NCBI RefSeq assembly: GCF_004104375.1
Contig: NZ_QOVM01000001.1
Location: 620,001 to 684,000, forward strand
DNA length: 64,000 nt
Direction of reading: 5' to 3'
From: Leeuwenhoekiella aequorea
GTDB lineage: Bacteria > Bacteroidota > Bacteroidia > Flavobacteriales > Flavobacteriaceae
Shown: piece by piece, positions 37,344 through 46,752 of the stretch
Layout: each line of letters opens with the position of its first letter
Numbering within the stretch: the stretch's first letter is position 1
Program-made: the position numbers and the translations under genes
The notes under the pieces: generated by a model
Told to the model about the DNA's origin: nothing
Databases searched by the model: none
The model's input: the letters and a program-made list of their open reading frames with translations, nothing else

Positions 37344-37988
37344 ATGAAATTTAATAAACCTTTTGTATTCGTGTTACTTATGGGCTTTGTAGTTGCTTTT
37401 AGCTCTTGCGAAGACAATAAGAAAAAGGAGCAAATACAATTAGAGGAGCAAGAAGCTACTGCTAAAGCAGAAAGTGATGCTAAGGAAGCTGAGATGAAAG
37501 AAGCTCAGGCAAACGAAGAGAAAATGAAAGAAGAAGCAAGAACTAATAGTATTGCTGGAAAAGCAATGGCTTCTCGTGATCTTGATACCTTAGTTATTGC
37601 ACTTAACGCAGCAGGTCTTTCAGATATGTTATTAGCTGAAGGAGATTACACCGTATTTGCACCCACAGATCACGCATTTTCTGAATTGAAAAAAGGAATG
37701 CTAGACGATCTTACAAAACCTGAGAATAAAGAAATGTTAGTAAGTGTTTTACAATACCACGTAATTGCAGGTAAAATGAGGTCTGAAGATCTTGGAAAAG
37801 CAATTGACGCAGGTAAAGGAAAAGCTGAGTTAACAACTGTAAAAGGTGATAAACTTACTATTATGAGAGATGGAGATCAGATCGTAATAAGAGATGGTAA
37901 GGGTAAAAAAGCTCAAATAGTTTTAGGAAATATAGATGCATCTAACGGAATTATCCATCAAGTCAATAAAGTATTAATGTCGAAATAA
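37344..37988 (+). CDS. Fasciclin-domain lipoprotein
   Basis: A 214-residue lipoprotein: signal with lipobox FSSC (Cys near residue 22), a Glu/Lys/Ala-rich helical linker at about 25-68 that probably forms a rod, and one FAS1 domain (about 70-212) with the conserved DYTVFAPTDHAF and NGIIHQVNKVLM segments. FAS1 proteins mediate adhesion or bind other surface molecules. It is monocistronic, with its own promoter and a strong terminator shared with murB. Confidence 0.92.
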   Translation: MKFNKPFVFVLLMGFVVAFSSCEDNKKKEQIQLEEQEATAKAESDAKEAEMKEAQANEEKMKEEARTNSIAGKAMASRDLDTLVIALNAAGLSDMLLAEGDYTVFAPTDHAFSELKKGMLDDLTKPENKEMLVSVLQYHVIAGKMRSEDLGKAIDAGKGKAELTTVKGDKLTIMRDGDQIVIRDGKGKKAQIVLGNIDASNGIIHQVNKVLMSK

Positions 37989-38004
37989 TAATTTCGCATC
38001 TATG

Positions 38005-38038
38005 AAAAAGCCGCTTAACTTAAGTTAAGCGGCTTTTT
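38005..38038. terminator. Perfectly palindromic bidirectional terminator
   Basis: A 34-base perfect palindrome: a 24-base core (38010-38033) flanked by five As and five or more Ts. The two halves leave no separate loop, so about 4 central bases must open. It lies between the convergent fasciclin and murB genes and serves both. Confidence 0.88.
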
Positions 38039-39052
38039 TTATTTTACAATATTCACTTCAGGCTCAATATTGATTTTGAATTTTTTATAAACTTCATCTT
38101 TGATTTGAAGTGCTAAATCCCACAAATTATCTCCGGTAGCATTCCCATAATTTACTAAAACTAAAGCTTGTTTATCGTGCACGCCCGCATCTTCAATACG
38201 ATATCCTTTAAAACCGGCCTGCTCTATAAGCCATCCTGCAGGAACTTTTACTTCTTCATTTGATAGAGGGTATACTGGCAAGCCAGCATACTTGCTTTGC
38301 AGTGTATCATAAAGCTCTTTACGAATTACCGGATTTTTGAAAAAGCTTCCGCTATTTCCTAATAGTTTAGGGTCTGGCAGCTTTGAAGATCTAATATGTA
38401 TTACTGCTTCTGCTATTTCTTTAATCGTAGGGTTTTTTATTTCCTTTTGCTTAAGAACTTCTTGTATAGCCCCATAACCGGTATTGAGATTATGATCTTT
38501 TTTACTGAGTTTAAAAGTAACCGATGTGATAACATATAGGTCCTTAGCCTCATTTTTGAAAATAGATTCTCGATAACCGAATTTACAATCTGAATGCGTA
38601 AATATTTTCGATTCTAACGATTTACGGTTAATTGTAGAACACGAATCAAAAACATCTTTAAGCTCAACACCATAAGCTCCTATGTTTTGAACAGGGGAGG
38701 TGCCGGTATTACCAGGAATTAGCGCTAAGTTTTCTACACCGCCATAATTATTATTTACGCAGTGCATAACAAAACTGTGCCAGTTTTCACCAGCAGCAAC
38801 TTCGAGCCAAATAGAATCTTTATCTTCTTTTACAACTTCAATACCTTTAAGGTTAATATGAATTACGAGCGCTTCAATATCATTCTTTATGAGCATATTA
38901 CTGCCACCTCCTAATACGAATTTACGTTTGGTAGTTGTACTCAGGGCTTCTTTTAGTTCGTCTAGTGTACTTACTGATACAAAAGAACTGGCTTTAGCAT
39001 CAATGCCAAAAGTGTTGTATTTTTTTAGAGAAACGTCGTGCGCAATATTCAT
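38039..39052 (-). CDS. murB: UDP-N-acetylenolpyruvoylglucosamine reductase MurB
   Basis: MurB reduces UDP-GlcNAc-enolpyruvate to UDP-MurNAc using FAD and NADPH. The 337-residue protein is the type I form like E. coli: NTFGIDAKA at the start, the FAD loop LGGGSNML (47-54), GNTGTSPVQNIGAYG, the YRES motif, and the active-site Ser in GNSGSFFKNP. It supplies the dcw ligases located at 4.8-12.6 kb. Its ATG overlaps the aminotransferase stop by one base, so the two are co-transcribed. Confidence 0.96.
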   Translation of the reverse strand: MNIAHDVSLKKYNTFGIDAKASSFVSVSTLDELKEALSTTTKRKFVLGGGSNMLIKNDIEALVIHINLKGIEVVKEDKDSIWLEVAAGENWHSFVMHCVNNNYGGVENLALIPGNTGTSPVQNIGAYGVELKDVFDSCSTINRKSLESKIFTHSDCKFGYRESIFKNEAKDLYVITSVTFKLSKKDHNLNTGYGAIQEVLKQKEIKNPTIKEIAEAVIHIRSSKLPDPKLLGNSGSFFKNPVIRKELYDTLQSKYAGLPVYPLSNEEVKVPAGWLIEQAGFKGYRIEDAGVHDKQALVLVNYGNATGDNLWDLALQIKDEVYKKFKINIEPEVNIVK

Positions 39053-40242
39053 TAATCCTTATACTGTTGTAAAGCTTCTTTTAATAAGGATACAGCTTCG
39101 ATAAGATCCTCTTTTTTTAATACGTAAGCTATTCTTACTTGATTAATTCCTTCTCCTTCAGTAGAATAAAATCCTGCTGCAGGTGCAACCATTATTGTCT
39201 TTTTATTATGCTCAAAAGATTCCAAAAGCCAACGCGCAAAGTCATCAGCATTTTTAACAGGTAATTCTACTATACAGTAGAACGCTCCTTTAGGTTTAGC
39301 AACACGTACACCAGGAATAGCTTCCAAACCTTCAACAAGTGTATTTCTGCGATCTACATATTCAGAAATTACTTCGTCAAAATAGGACTGAGGTGTATCT
39401 AAGGCAGCTTCACTAGCTATTTGTGCTAGTGTAGGAGGGCTTAATCGTGCCTGAGCAAATTTCATTGCAGTTGCCATCAAATTCTTATTACGACTTACAA
39501 TACAACCTATACGTGCTCCACACATAGAAAAACGCTTAGATACAGAGTCTATCATTATGGTATGCTCATCGATGCTACGTTGATTTAATACGGAACGATG
39601 TTGAAGACCATCATAAGCAAATTCTCGATATACTTCATCTGCAATTAAAAAGAGATCGTGCTTTTTTACTAATTCTGAAAGTTGATCTAATTCTTCTTGG
39701 CTGTATAAATAACCGGTGGGATTACCTGGGTTGCAAATAACAATAGCTTTAGTTTTAGCTGTTATTTGTTTTTCAAATTCTGAAATCGGAGGTAATGCAA
39801 ATCCACTTTCAAATGAAGAGATCACGGGTTTTACAGTTACTCCAGATGCTGTAGCAAAACCATTGTAATTTGCATAAAAAGGTTCTGGTATTATCACTTC
39901 ATCACCCGGATCTGTAACGCTTCCCATAGCAAACATTAAAGCTTCAGACCCACCTGTAGATATAATAATATCTGAAGCAGTTATGTCTATTCCCTGTTTT
40001 CCATAATATGCGGCTAACTTTTCTCGGTAACTTAAAAAACCTGCAGAGTGACTATAAGATAGCACCTCAATGTCTGCATCTTTAACAGCGTTAAGAGCGG
40101 CCTGAGGAGTTTTAATATCAGGTTGTCCAATATTTAATTGGTGTATAGAAATCCCTCTAGCTTCTGCAGCTTCTGCAAATGGCACAAGTTTACGTATAGG
40201 TGATTCAGGCATTGACTGTCCTTTGTGTGAAATCTTCGGCAT
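39052..40242 (-). CDS. Class I aminotransferase (aspartate/aromatic type)
   Basis: A 396-residue PLP enzyme of fold type I. NPGNPTG (171-177), the cofactor-binding ADEVYREF, the Schiff-base Lys236 in SVSKRFSMCGARIG, and the C-terminal substrate Arg in NQVRIAYV are present. The best fit is the AspB-like subgroup; exact amino donor and acceptor are uncertain. It overlaps murB by one base. Linkage to murB may be only transcriptional. Confidence 0.92.
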   Translation of the reverse strand: MPKISHKGQSMPESPIRKLVPFAEAAEARGISIHQLNIGQPDIKTPQAALNAVKDADIEVLSYSHSAGFLSYREKLAAYYGKQGIDITASDIIISTGGSEALMFAMGSVTDPGDEVIIPEPFYANYNGFATASGVTVKPVISSFESGFALPPISEFEKQITAKTKAIVICNPGNPTGYLYSQEELDQLSELVKKHDLFLIADEVYREFAYDGLQHRSVLNQRSIDEHTIMIDSVSKRFSMCGARIGCIVSRNKNLMATAMKFAQARLSPPTLAQIASEAALDTPQSYFDEVISEYVDRRNTLVEGLEAIPGVRVAKPKGAFYCIVELPVKNADDFARWLLESFEHNKKTIMVAPAAGFYSTEGEGINQVRIAYVLKKEDLIEAVSLLKEALQQYKD

Positions 40243-40361
40243 AAAAATCCTTTGTTTTTAGATCTGTAAATTTGCAAATTATTAATGAGAAAATAATTTA
40301 AGTGAATTGTTTATAAAATATGGCGTAAAAGTATTAAATTGAGAGTAATTACCTCTTTTTT

Positions 40362-41705
40362 ATGAGATATGCTCAGTTAATATATTTATTTACTGCTTTA
40401 TTGTCATTAAACTGTGCTTTTGCGCAGGGAAGATTTCTTTTGCCTAAGAATGTATCTAAAGAAAAAATTAAAGTAAAAATTGTAAATAACCTGATCGTGA
40501 TTCCTGTGCACATAAATGGCGTTGAGCTTTCTATGTTATTAGATACGGGTGTACGCTCGACCATTCTGTTTAATGCGAATTCAAATTTAAAGCTAAACAA
40601 TGAAACAAAAGTTGTTTTAACCGGAGCAGGAGCGGGCGAGGATGCTGAAGCAATTAAATCTACCCACAATATTATAAATATAGGCACCACTTCTGCTATT
40701 AATCAGACCATTGTTCATTTATCAGACAACGAGCGTAACTTTTCTTCTAGACTAGGTTTTCCTGTTAACGGGATAATTGGTTACGCATTATTCAAAGATT
40801 TTATCGTAGAAATAAATTATGCCCGAGAGTATATTAATCTTTATAATAAAGCGGACTATAAAAGACGCAATTGCCGGTCTTGCGTTACCATACCTTTAGA
40901 GTTTCATAGTAGCAAACCTTATGCATTATTACAAATGCAAATTGGTAAAAATTCGTTTTTAGCAAAGTTGCTCGTAGATACCGGTAGCGGTGATGCGCTC
41001 TGGTTATTTGAAAAAAGTCATAAGGGCATAACAATACCAGATAATTCTTTTAAAAATAATCTTGGTTTAGGTTTTAATGGAGAAGTTACTGGTGTACGGT
41101 CTAAACTTGACCGACTTGATCTTGGAGATTTTTCTTTAGAAAAAGTAAATGTAGCCTACCCCGATTCGAACTCAATTAACTATATAAATAGACTCCATTT
41201 CCGAAATGGTAGCTTAGGCTCTGAAGTTTTAAAGCGATTTACAGTTGTGATTGATTATAACTCAAAAAAGATGCTTTTAAAAAAGAATAAGTTTTTTGAT
41301 GAGCCTTTTAAGTATGATCGCAGTGGCTTAGTTATTCAGCATAATGGTTCTGATATTATAGCAGAATATGATCGTAAAATTGTAGAAGAATTTAGTGGTG
41401 ATCAACAATCTGGAGGTTATGAAAGTATATTTCTAGCTACAAATACTGTTGAGTTTAAACAATTTAAATTGTCACCTAATTATGAAGTAGCAGCAATTCG
41501 CGAAGAATCACCAGGATCAAAAGCAGGGTTAAGAGTAGGAGATAAATTGATAAAAATAAATGGTAAGAAAGTACGGAACTTAAAATTACAGGATATCACA
41601 CGTTATTTTTATCGTGATGAAGGAGAGGTTTTAAAATTAGAAATTCTAAGAGGAGGTATAGCTTATGATTATAAATTCACCTTAAAGAAGATACTTAAAG
41701 ATTGA
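40362..41705 (+). CDS. Two-lobed retropepsin-like aspartic protease with PDZ domain
   Basis: A 447-residue exported protein with a signal peptide to about residue 21. Lobe one has LLDTGVRS (Asp61) and GIIGYALF; lobe two has LVDTGSGD (Asp206) and GSLGSEVL, the DTG and hydrophobic-Gly motifs expected of aspartic protease lobes. A PDZ domain covers about 365-447 (PGSKAGLRVGDKLIKINGKKV). With both Asp residues in one chain, a monomer could form an active site. The target is unknown. It ends at a bidirectional terminator. Confidence 0.88.
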   Translation: MRYAQLIYLFTALLSLNCAFAQGRFLLPKNVSKEKIKVKIVNNLIVIPVHINGVELSMLLDTGVRSTILFNANSNLKLNNETKVVLTGAGAGEDAEAIKSTHNIINIGTTSAINQTIVHLSDNERNFSSRLGFPVNGIIGYALFKDFIVEINYAREYINLYNKADYKRRNCRSCVTIPLEFHSSKPYALLQMQIGKNSFLAKLLVDTGSGDALWLFEKSHKGITIPDNSFKNNLGLGFNGEVTGVRSKLDRLDLGDFSLEKVNVAYPDSNSINYINRLHFRNGSLGSEVLKRFTVVIDYNSKKMLLKKNKFFDEPFKYDRSGLVIQHNGSDIIAEYDRKIVEEFSGDQQSGGYESIFLATNTVEFKQFKLSPNYEVAAIREESPGSKAGLRVGDKLIKINGKKVRNLKLQDITRYFYRDEGEVLKLEILRGGIAYDYKFTLKKILKD

Positions 41706-41710
41706 GCAAA

Positions 41711-41739
41711 AAAAAAGCGGTCGTTAAGACCGCTTTTTT
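41711..41739. terminator. Bidirectional terminator
   Basis: Stem GCGGTC/GACCGC (41717-41722 and 41728-41733) with a 5-base loop, flanked by A6 and T6. Shared by the convergent protease and DUF1573 genes. Confidence 0.85.
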
Positions 41740-41757
41740 ACTTATATATTTTCTGAA

Positions 41758-42156
41758 TTAATTTACCGCAGGTAAAAGATTCCCTTTTATTTTTAAAGTA
41801 TAAGGCTCTGCAGATGCATTTGTATACACAGTTATTGTTTTACGTATCGGGCCTGGAGCACGATTTGTATCGTATTTTACTTTAATAACATTGCTTTCTC
41901 CAGGAGCAATAGGATCTGTTGGAGGACTTGGTACAGTACAACCACATGTTGAGTATGCTTTAGATATTACCAGAGGAGCATTACCAGTATTCGTAAATTT
42001 AAATTCACGTGTGCCGTCTGCGCCATGGGCAACATCACCATAATCAATAACATCTGATTCAAAAGCAATCTCAGCTTTCTTCTCTTTAGCTTCTTCTTGA
42101 GCTTGCAAGCCTATTGTCATAAGTCCTACAGCAAGTATTAAAACTAATTTTCTCAT
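41758..42156 (-). CDS. DUF1573 exported protein
   Basis: A 132-residue protein with a signal peptide ending after about residue 19 (GLQAQ), then an immunoglobulin-like DUF1573 domain: VIDYGDVAHGADGTREFKF, NTGNAPLVISKAYSTCGCT and a C-terminal ITVYTNA segment. The CGC pair is a conserved family mark. These are periplasmic or surface proteins of unknown role. It is monocistronic and diverges from valS. Confidence 0.9.
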   Translation of the reverse strand: MRKLVLILAVGLMTIGLQAQEEAKEKKAEIAFESDVIDYGDVAHGADGTREFKFTNTGNAPLVISKAYSTCGCTVPSPPTDPIAPGESNVIKVKYDTNRAPGPIRKTITVYTNASAEPYTLKIKGNLLPAVN

Positions 42157-42363
42157 AATTCTAAGTGTTAATGAAGTATAAAAATAAACCTATTAAAGAG
42201 TTTATGCAATAAAGTAGCTTTTTTTTAAGAAGCTTACCTCTAGAATAAGGTTATCTAAAGTAATTGCAATCGCCAAATATCAGTTTTATTTAATTCCTCG
42301 GTTCTTTTAAAATACTTACTATAATAAGTACTTTTGCTACTTAAGTCAAAAACTAGACCAAGA

Positions 42364-44997
42364 ATGGCATTAGCTTCAAAATATAGCTCGAAAGATGTTG
42401 AACAAAAGTGGTACGACTACTGGTTAAAACACAATTATTTTCACTCAGAGCCTAATGAAAAAGAACCCTATACAATTGTAATCCCGCCTCCTAATGTGAC
42501 AGGTATTCTGCATATGGGACACATGTTGAATAATACCATTCAGGATGTTCTTATACGACGAGCTCGTCTAAAAGGTTTTAATGCATGCTGGGTGCCGGGT
42601 ACAGATCACGCCTCTATTGCTACAGAAGCTAAAGTTGTAGCAAAACTTAAAGCCGAAGGTATTAATAAGAGCGATCTTACCAGAAAAGAGTTTTTAAAAC
42701 ACGCCTGGGAATGGACCGATAAATATGGAGGGACAATCCTTGAGCAATTAAAAAAGTTAGGAGCATCATGCGATTGGGAGCGCACACGTTTCACAATGGA
42801 TGACACAATGTCTGCTAGTGTTATTGAAAGCTTTATTGATCTATATAACAAAGGACTTATTTACCGAGGTCATCGCATGGTTAACTGGGACCCTGAAGCA
42901 AAAACAACTTTGTCTGATGAAGAAGTTATTCATGAAGAGCGTCAAGGGCATTTATACTATTTAAACTATAAGTTGGAAGGCAGTGATGAGGTTCTAACTA
43001 TTGCAACAACACGACCAGAGACCATTTTTGGTGATACTGCAATTTGCATCAATCCTAACGATGAGCGCTTTGCTCACTTGCGCGGTAAGAAAGCTATAGT
43101 GCCTATAGCTAATAGAGTAATACCTATTATTGAAGATGAATACGTAGATCTAGAGTTTGGTACAGGTTGTTTAAAAGTCACTCCTGCTCATGATGAAAAT
43201 GATAAAATGCTGGGAGATAAGCATAATCTGGATGTCATTGATATTTTTCATGACGATGCATCTTTAAATTCATTCGGAATGCATTACGAAGGAAAAGATC
43301 GCTTTGTGGTTCGGGAAGAGATTGTAAAAGAGCTTAAAGATCTTGGTGCTTTAGTTAAAACGGAAAGCCATATTAATAAAGTAGGTACATCAGAACGCAC
43401 AAAAGCGGTAATTGAGCCTAAGCTTTCAGATCAATGGTTTTTGAAAATGAAAGACTTGGCAGAACCTGCAATTAAAGCAGTATTAGAGACTGAAGAGATA
43501 AATCTTTTTCCGAAGAAATTCGACAATACGTACCGTCACTGGATGGAAAATATTAGAGATTGGAATATCTCTAGACAGTTATGGTGGGGTCAACAAATAC
43601 CAGCTTTCTATTTTGGCAATGGTAAAGAAGACTTTGTAGTTGCTAGAAATATGGAGGAGGCTTTAATTTTGGCAAGAGCAAAAACAGGAAATGAAAATCT
43701 AACGCTTGCAGATTTAAAGCAAGATGAAGATGCGCTTGATACTTGGTTTTCATCTTGGTTGTGGCCCATGAGTGTTTTTGATGGTATTGCGAATCCTGAC
43801 AATGAAGAATTTAAATATTACTATCCTACAAATGATTTAGTTACCGGTCCAGATATTTTATTTTTCTGGGTAGCACGTATGATAATGGCAGGGTATGAGT
43901 ATACGGGAAAAAAACCGTTTACTAATGTGTATCTAACCGGTCTAGTGCGCGATGCAGAACGCCGTAAAATGTCTAAATCATTAGGTAATTCACCAGATGC
44001 TATGATGCTAATCGATAAGTATGGTGCAGATGGTGTGCGTGTAGGTTTATTGTTAAGTGCTTCTGCGGGTAACGATTTGCTTTTTGACGAAGATTTATGT
44101 CAGCAAGGTAAAGGCTTTATAAATAAAATATGGAATGCTTTTAGACTTATTAAAGGTTGGGAAGTTGATGCTACGATAGCGCAACCTGAAGCTAGTTTAA
44201 AGGGGTTGAATTGGTATGCAGAACGTTTTAAAGATGCTGGTGTTGAGATTGAAGATCACTTTAGCAAATACCGTATAAGCGATGCATTGATGGCTACGTA
44301 TAAATTAGTCTGGGATGATTTCTGTAGTTGGTTGCTTGAGATTGTAAAACCTGAATATGGTAAGCCGATTGATAAGAAAACTTATGATATGGTGATTAAT
44401 GCTCTAGAAAATAATCTACGCATTTTGCATCCGTTTATTCCTTTTGCTTCGGAAGAAATCTGGCAAAATATCGCAGAGCGTACTCCAGATGAGGCATTGA
44501 TAATAAACAATTGGCCAGAAGTTGAGGCTGGAGATAAAGAACTACTGAATGATTTTGATCTGGCGACTCAAATAATAACGGGAATTCGTGCTATACGTAA
44601 AGAGAAAAATATTTCATTTAAAGAAGAGCTTGAGCTTTACGTGATGAATACTGAAGGTTTTACAGACCGTTTTAATGGAATAATTAAAAAGTTATGTAAT
44701 CTATCTACTATTGAGACTACTACAGCTAGTAAAGATGGTGCATTGTCTTTTAGAGTTAAAGCTAATGAATATTTTATTCCGCTAACAGGAGCGATAGATA
44801 TTGAAGCAGAACTCGCTAAAATTGAGGAAGAATTAAACTATACCCGAGGGTTTATGAATTCGGTAACTAAAAAGTTATCTAATGAACGCTTTGTAAGTGG
44901 AGCGCCCGAACAAGTAGTAGCGATAGAACGTCAAAAACAAGCAGACGCACAGTCTAAAATTGATGCGTTAGAAAAGAGACTAGCAGCTTTGAAATAG
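42364..44997 (+). CDS. valS: Valyl-tRNA synthetase
   Basis: ValRS charges tRNA-Val and edits mischarged threonine. The 877-residue protein has HMGH (50-53) and KMSKS (535-539), the CP1 editing domain (TTRPETIFGDTA) and a C-terminal coiled coil (AELAKIEEELNY...) typical of the family. The ATG at 42364 (MALASKYSSKDVEQKWYDYW) is chosen: a TTG 30 bases earlier lies inside a promoter-like TACTTTTG (42329-42336). The gene converges on the ACBP operon. Confidence 0.97.
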   Translation: MALASKYSSKDVEQKWYDYWLKHNYFHSEPNEKEPYTIVIPPPNVTGILHMGHMLNNTIQDVLIRRARLKGFNACWVPGTDHASIATEAKVVAKLKAEGINKSDLTRKEFLKHAWEWTDKYGGTILEQLKKLGASCDWERTRFTMDDTMSASVIESFIDLYNKGLIYRGHRMVNWDPEAKTTLSDEEVIHEERQGHLYYLNYKLEGSDEVLTIATTRPETIFGDTAICINPNDERFAHLRGKKAIVPIANRVIPIIEDEYVDLEFGTGCLKVTPAHDENDKMLGDKHNLDVIDIFHDDASLNSFGMHYEGKDRFVVREEIVKELKDLGALVKTESHINKVGTSERTKAVIEPKLSDQWFLKMKDLAEPAIKAVLETEEINLFPKKFDNTYRHWMENIRDWNISRQLWWGQQIPAFYFGNGKEDFVVARNMEEALILARAKTGNENLTLADLKQDEDALDTWFSSWLWPMSVFDGIANPDNEEFKYYYPTNDLVTGPDILFFWVARMIMAGYEYTGKKPFTNVYLTGLVRDAERRKMSKSLGNSPDAMMLIDKYGADGVRVGLLLSASAGNDLLFDEDLCQQGKGFINKIWNAFRLIKGWEVDATIAQPEASLKGLNWYAERFKDAGVEIEDHFSKYRISDALMATYKLVWDDFCSWLLEIVKPEYGKPIDKKTYDMVINALENNLRILHPFIPFASEEIWQNIAERTPDEALIINNWPEVEAGDKELLNDFDLATQIITGIRAIRKEKNISFKEELELYVMNTEGFTDRFNGIIKKLCNLSTIETTTASKDGALSFRVKANEYFIPLTGAIDIEAELAKIEEELNYTRGFMNSVTKKLSNERFVSGAPEQVVAIERQKQADAQSKIDALEKRLAALK

Positions 44998-45025
44998 GAT
45001 TATTTCTTTAACGGAGTAATAAAAT

Positions 45026-45298
45026 TTAATCAGGAATATATTGAGCTACAAGCTTAATGTATTCCTTTTTTGCTTCTGTAGCAGTGAGTCCTTTGATTTG
45101 AATAAGAGCATTGTACTTAAAGGCACTTCTTAAATCATTTTCCTTTAAATTCTCAACAGGAATAAGTTTGCTTTTATGATTGCCTTTTTTGTAATAGGCG
45201 TAGAGTAACAACTGAATATCTGGAGGTAAAACAGTCTTTGTGTTACTGGCTCTTTCAGCAGCATTCTGGAAGTCTTCATCCAATTTTTCTTTACTCAA
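45026..45298 (-). CDS. Acyl-CoA-binding protein
   Basis: A 90-residue ACBP: a four-helix protein that binds medium to long acyl-CoA and buffers its free concentration. The signature LLLYAYYKKGN and the later helix with ATEAKKEYIKLV are recognisable. Translation begins at TTG 45298, 6 bases after psd. Its position in a unit with cdsA and psd ties it to phospholipid synthesis. ACBPs are not common in bacteria, but flavobacteria often have one. Confidence 0.9.
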   Translation of the reverse strand: MSKEKLDEDFQNAAERASNTKTVLPPDIQLLLYAYYKKGNHKSKLIPVENLKENDLRSAFKYNALIQIKGLTATEAKKEYIKLVAQYIPD

Positions 45299-45304
45299 AA
45301 CGAT

Positions 45305-45958
45305 CTACTTAAGAGTTGCTATAATACTCTGTGATCCTTTAACCTTCTGATTTAATTTAACAGCCAGAGGTGTGCCTAAAGGAAGATAAATATCTACACG
45401 AGAACCAAACTTTATAAAACCGCTATCATCTCCCTTAACAGCTTCATCGCCTTCTTTTGCATAGTTTACAATGCGTTTAGCTAGTGCGCCGGCTATTTGT
45501 CTATAAAGAACATCTCCAAAACCAGTAGAACGAACTACGACAGTGGTGCGCTCATTCTCTTCAGAAGCTTTAGGATGCCAAGCTACAAGATATTTTCCTG
45601 GGTGGTATTTACTATATACTACTTTCCCAGTTACAGGATAACGGGTTACGTGAACATTGATAGGTGACATGAAAACCGAAACCTGTAGTCTTTTTTCTTT
45701 AAAATATTCTTTTTCAAATACTTCTTCAATTACTACTACTTTCCCGTCTACAGGAGAAACTACGTCTTGGGTGTTTATATCTGCTATTCTACTCGGATTT
45801 CTAAAGAACTGCAAAATGAGGATTAAAAATACTACCAGTGTCGCATAACACACATACTGAAGCCAAACTGGAGATACCCAGGTTTGCGTACTTATAAAAC
45901 CAATAGCTACAATTATTAGTGTAACTATTATTATCGTATAACCTTCTTTATGAAACAT
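45305..45958 (-). CDS. psd: Phosphatidylserine decarboxylase (short form)
   Basis: Psd makes phosphatidylethanolamine. The 217-residue proenzyme has two N-terminal membrane helices, SPVDGKVVVIEE, MSPINVHVTRYPVTGKV and FGSR, where self-cleavage before the Ser would create the pyruvoyl cofactor. This is the short type-2 form. The ATG at 45958 (MFHKEG) is preferred to a TTG two codons earlier. It overlaps cdsA by 11 bases and precedes ACBP by 6. Confidence 0.93.
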   Translation of the reverse strand: MFHKEGYTIIIVTLIIVAIGFISTQTWVSPVWLQYVCYATLVVFLILILQFFRNPSRIADINTQDVVSPVDGKVVVIEEVFEKEYFKEKRLQVSVFMSPINVHVTRYPVTGKVVYSKYHPGKYLVAWHPKASEENERTTVVVRSTGFGDVLYRQIAGALAKRIVNYAKEGDEAVKGDDSGFIKFGSRVDIYLPLGTPLAVKLNQKVKGSQSIIATLK

Positions 45959-46751
45959 ATTCAAAAACTATTAGAACCAGATATATAAACGGACTTGCAA
46001 ATAAAATACTGTCTAGACGGTCGTAAAGTCCGCCGTGACCCGGCATCAATGTACCGCTATCTTTAACTCCGGCTTCGCGTTTCAACTTAGACTCTATGAG
46101 ATCTCCAAAAGTTCCCAAAGTACTCATTACAACTGCCAGAGACAGCCATATATTAAAATTAAGACTGCCGGTAAATTTATGAATAAAATAACTGGCAATA
46201 CAAGCGAAAACTAATCCGCCAAAAAAACCTTCGATAGTCTTCTTAGGAGAGATACTGGGAAAAAGCTTATGTCTACCAAAACTTTTACCTACGATATAAG
46301 CAAATGTATCATTTGTCCATATAAGAATAAAAAGTCCGGCGACTGTGTATGGTGAAAACTCATCACCGTGAGAGGGTAAAAGTGTCAGAAACACAAAACT
46401 CGCGATAATATAAAATACCGTGATGTGTAATTTTTGAAGTTTACCATACTTTCTAATTTTCTCACTGAAGAGATTTTTCATTAGATATAGTCCCGTAACT
46501 ACAGTGAAACCTAATAGAATTAAAGTGGCAATTTTGGAAACCTTAAAATAACTGAAAAAAAGTATGAAAGAAATTAAAATCGCGTAGGTGTACCAAAACT
46601 GAAAGCCTATAAGTCTTAGGAATTCTCGAAGTGTTATAATACCAAATAATAAAAACAGAAGTATATACCATTTCTCAGAATAGAGAATGGAAAACAATAA
46701 AATTATGACATACAACAGTCCGGAAAGTGCTCGTACAGTAAGTTCGCGCAT
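45948..46751 (-). CDS. cdsA: Phosphatidate cytidylyltransferase
   Basis: CdsA converts phosphatidic acid and CTP to CDP-diacylglycerol, the precursor of phosphatidylserine and other lipids. The 267-residue protein has about eight membrane helices and the C-terminal signature SKLKREAGVKDSGTLMPGHG, then GLYDRLDS. It overlaps psd by 11 bases and lies one base after the LUD gene, so the lipid genes are a single coupled unit. Confidence 0.95.
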   Translation of the reverse strand: MRELTVRALSGLLYVIILLFSILYSEKWYILLFLLFGIITLREFLRLIGFQFWYTYAILISFILFFSYFKVSKIATLILLGFTVVTGLYLMKNLFSEKIRKYGKLQKLHITVFYIIASFVFLTLLPSHGDEFSPYTVAGLFILIWTNDTFAYIVGKSFGRHKLFPSISPKKTIEGFFGGLVFACIASYFIHKFTGSLNFNIWLSLAVVMSTLGTFGDLIESKLKREAGVKDSGTLMPGHGGLYDRLDSILFASPFIYLVLIVFEYVS

Positions 46752-46752
46752 A

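Noticed and set aside
42334-42363. TTG start 10 codons upstream of valS
   Set aside because: That TTG overlaps a promoter-like TACTTTTG, and the ValRS family begins at the ATG at 42364.
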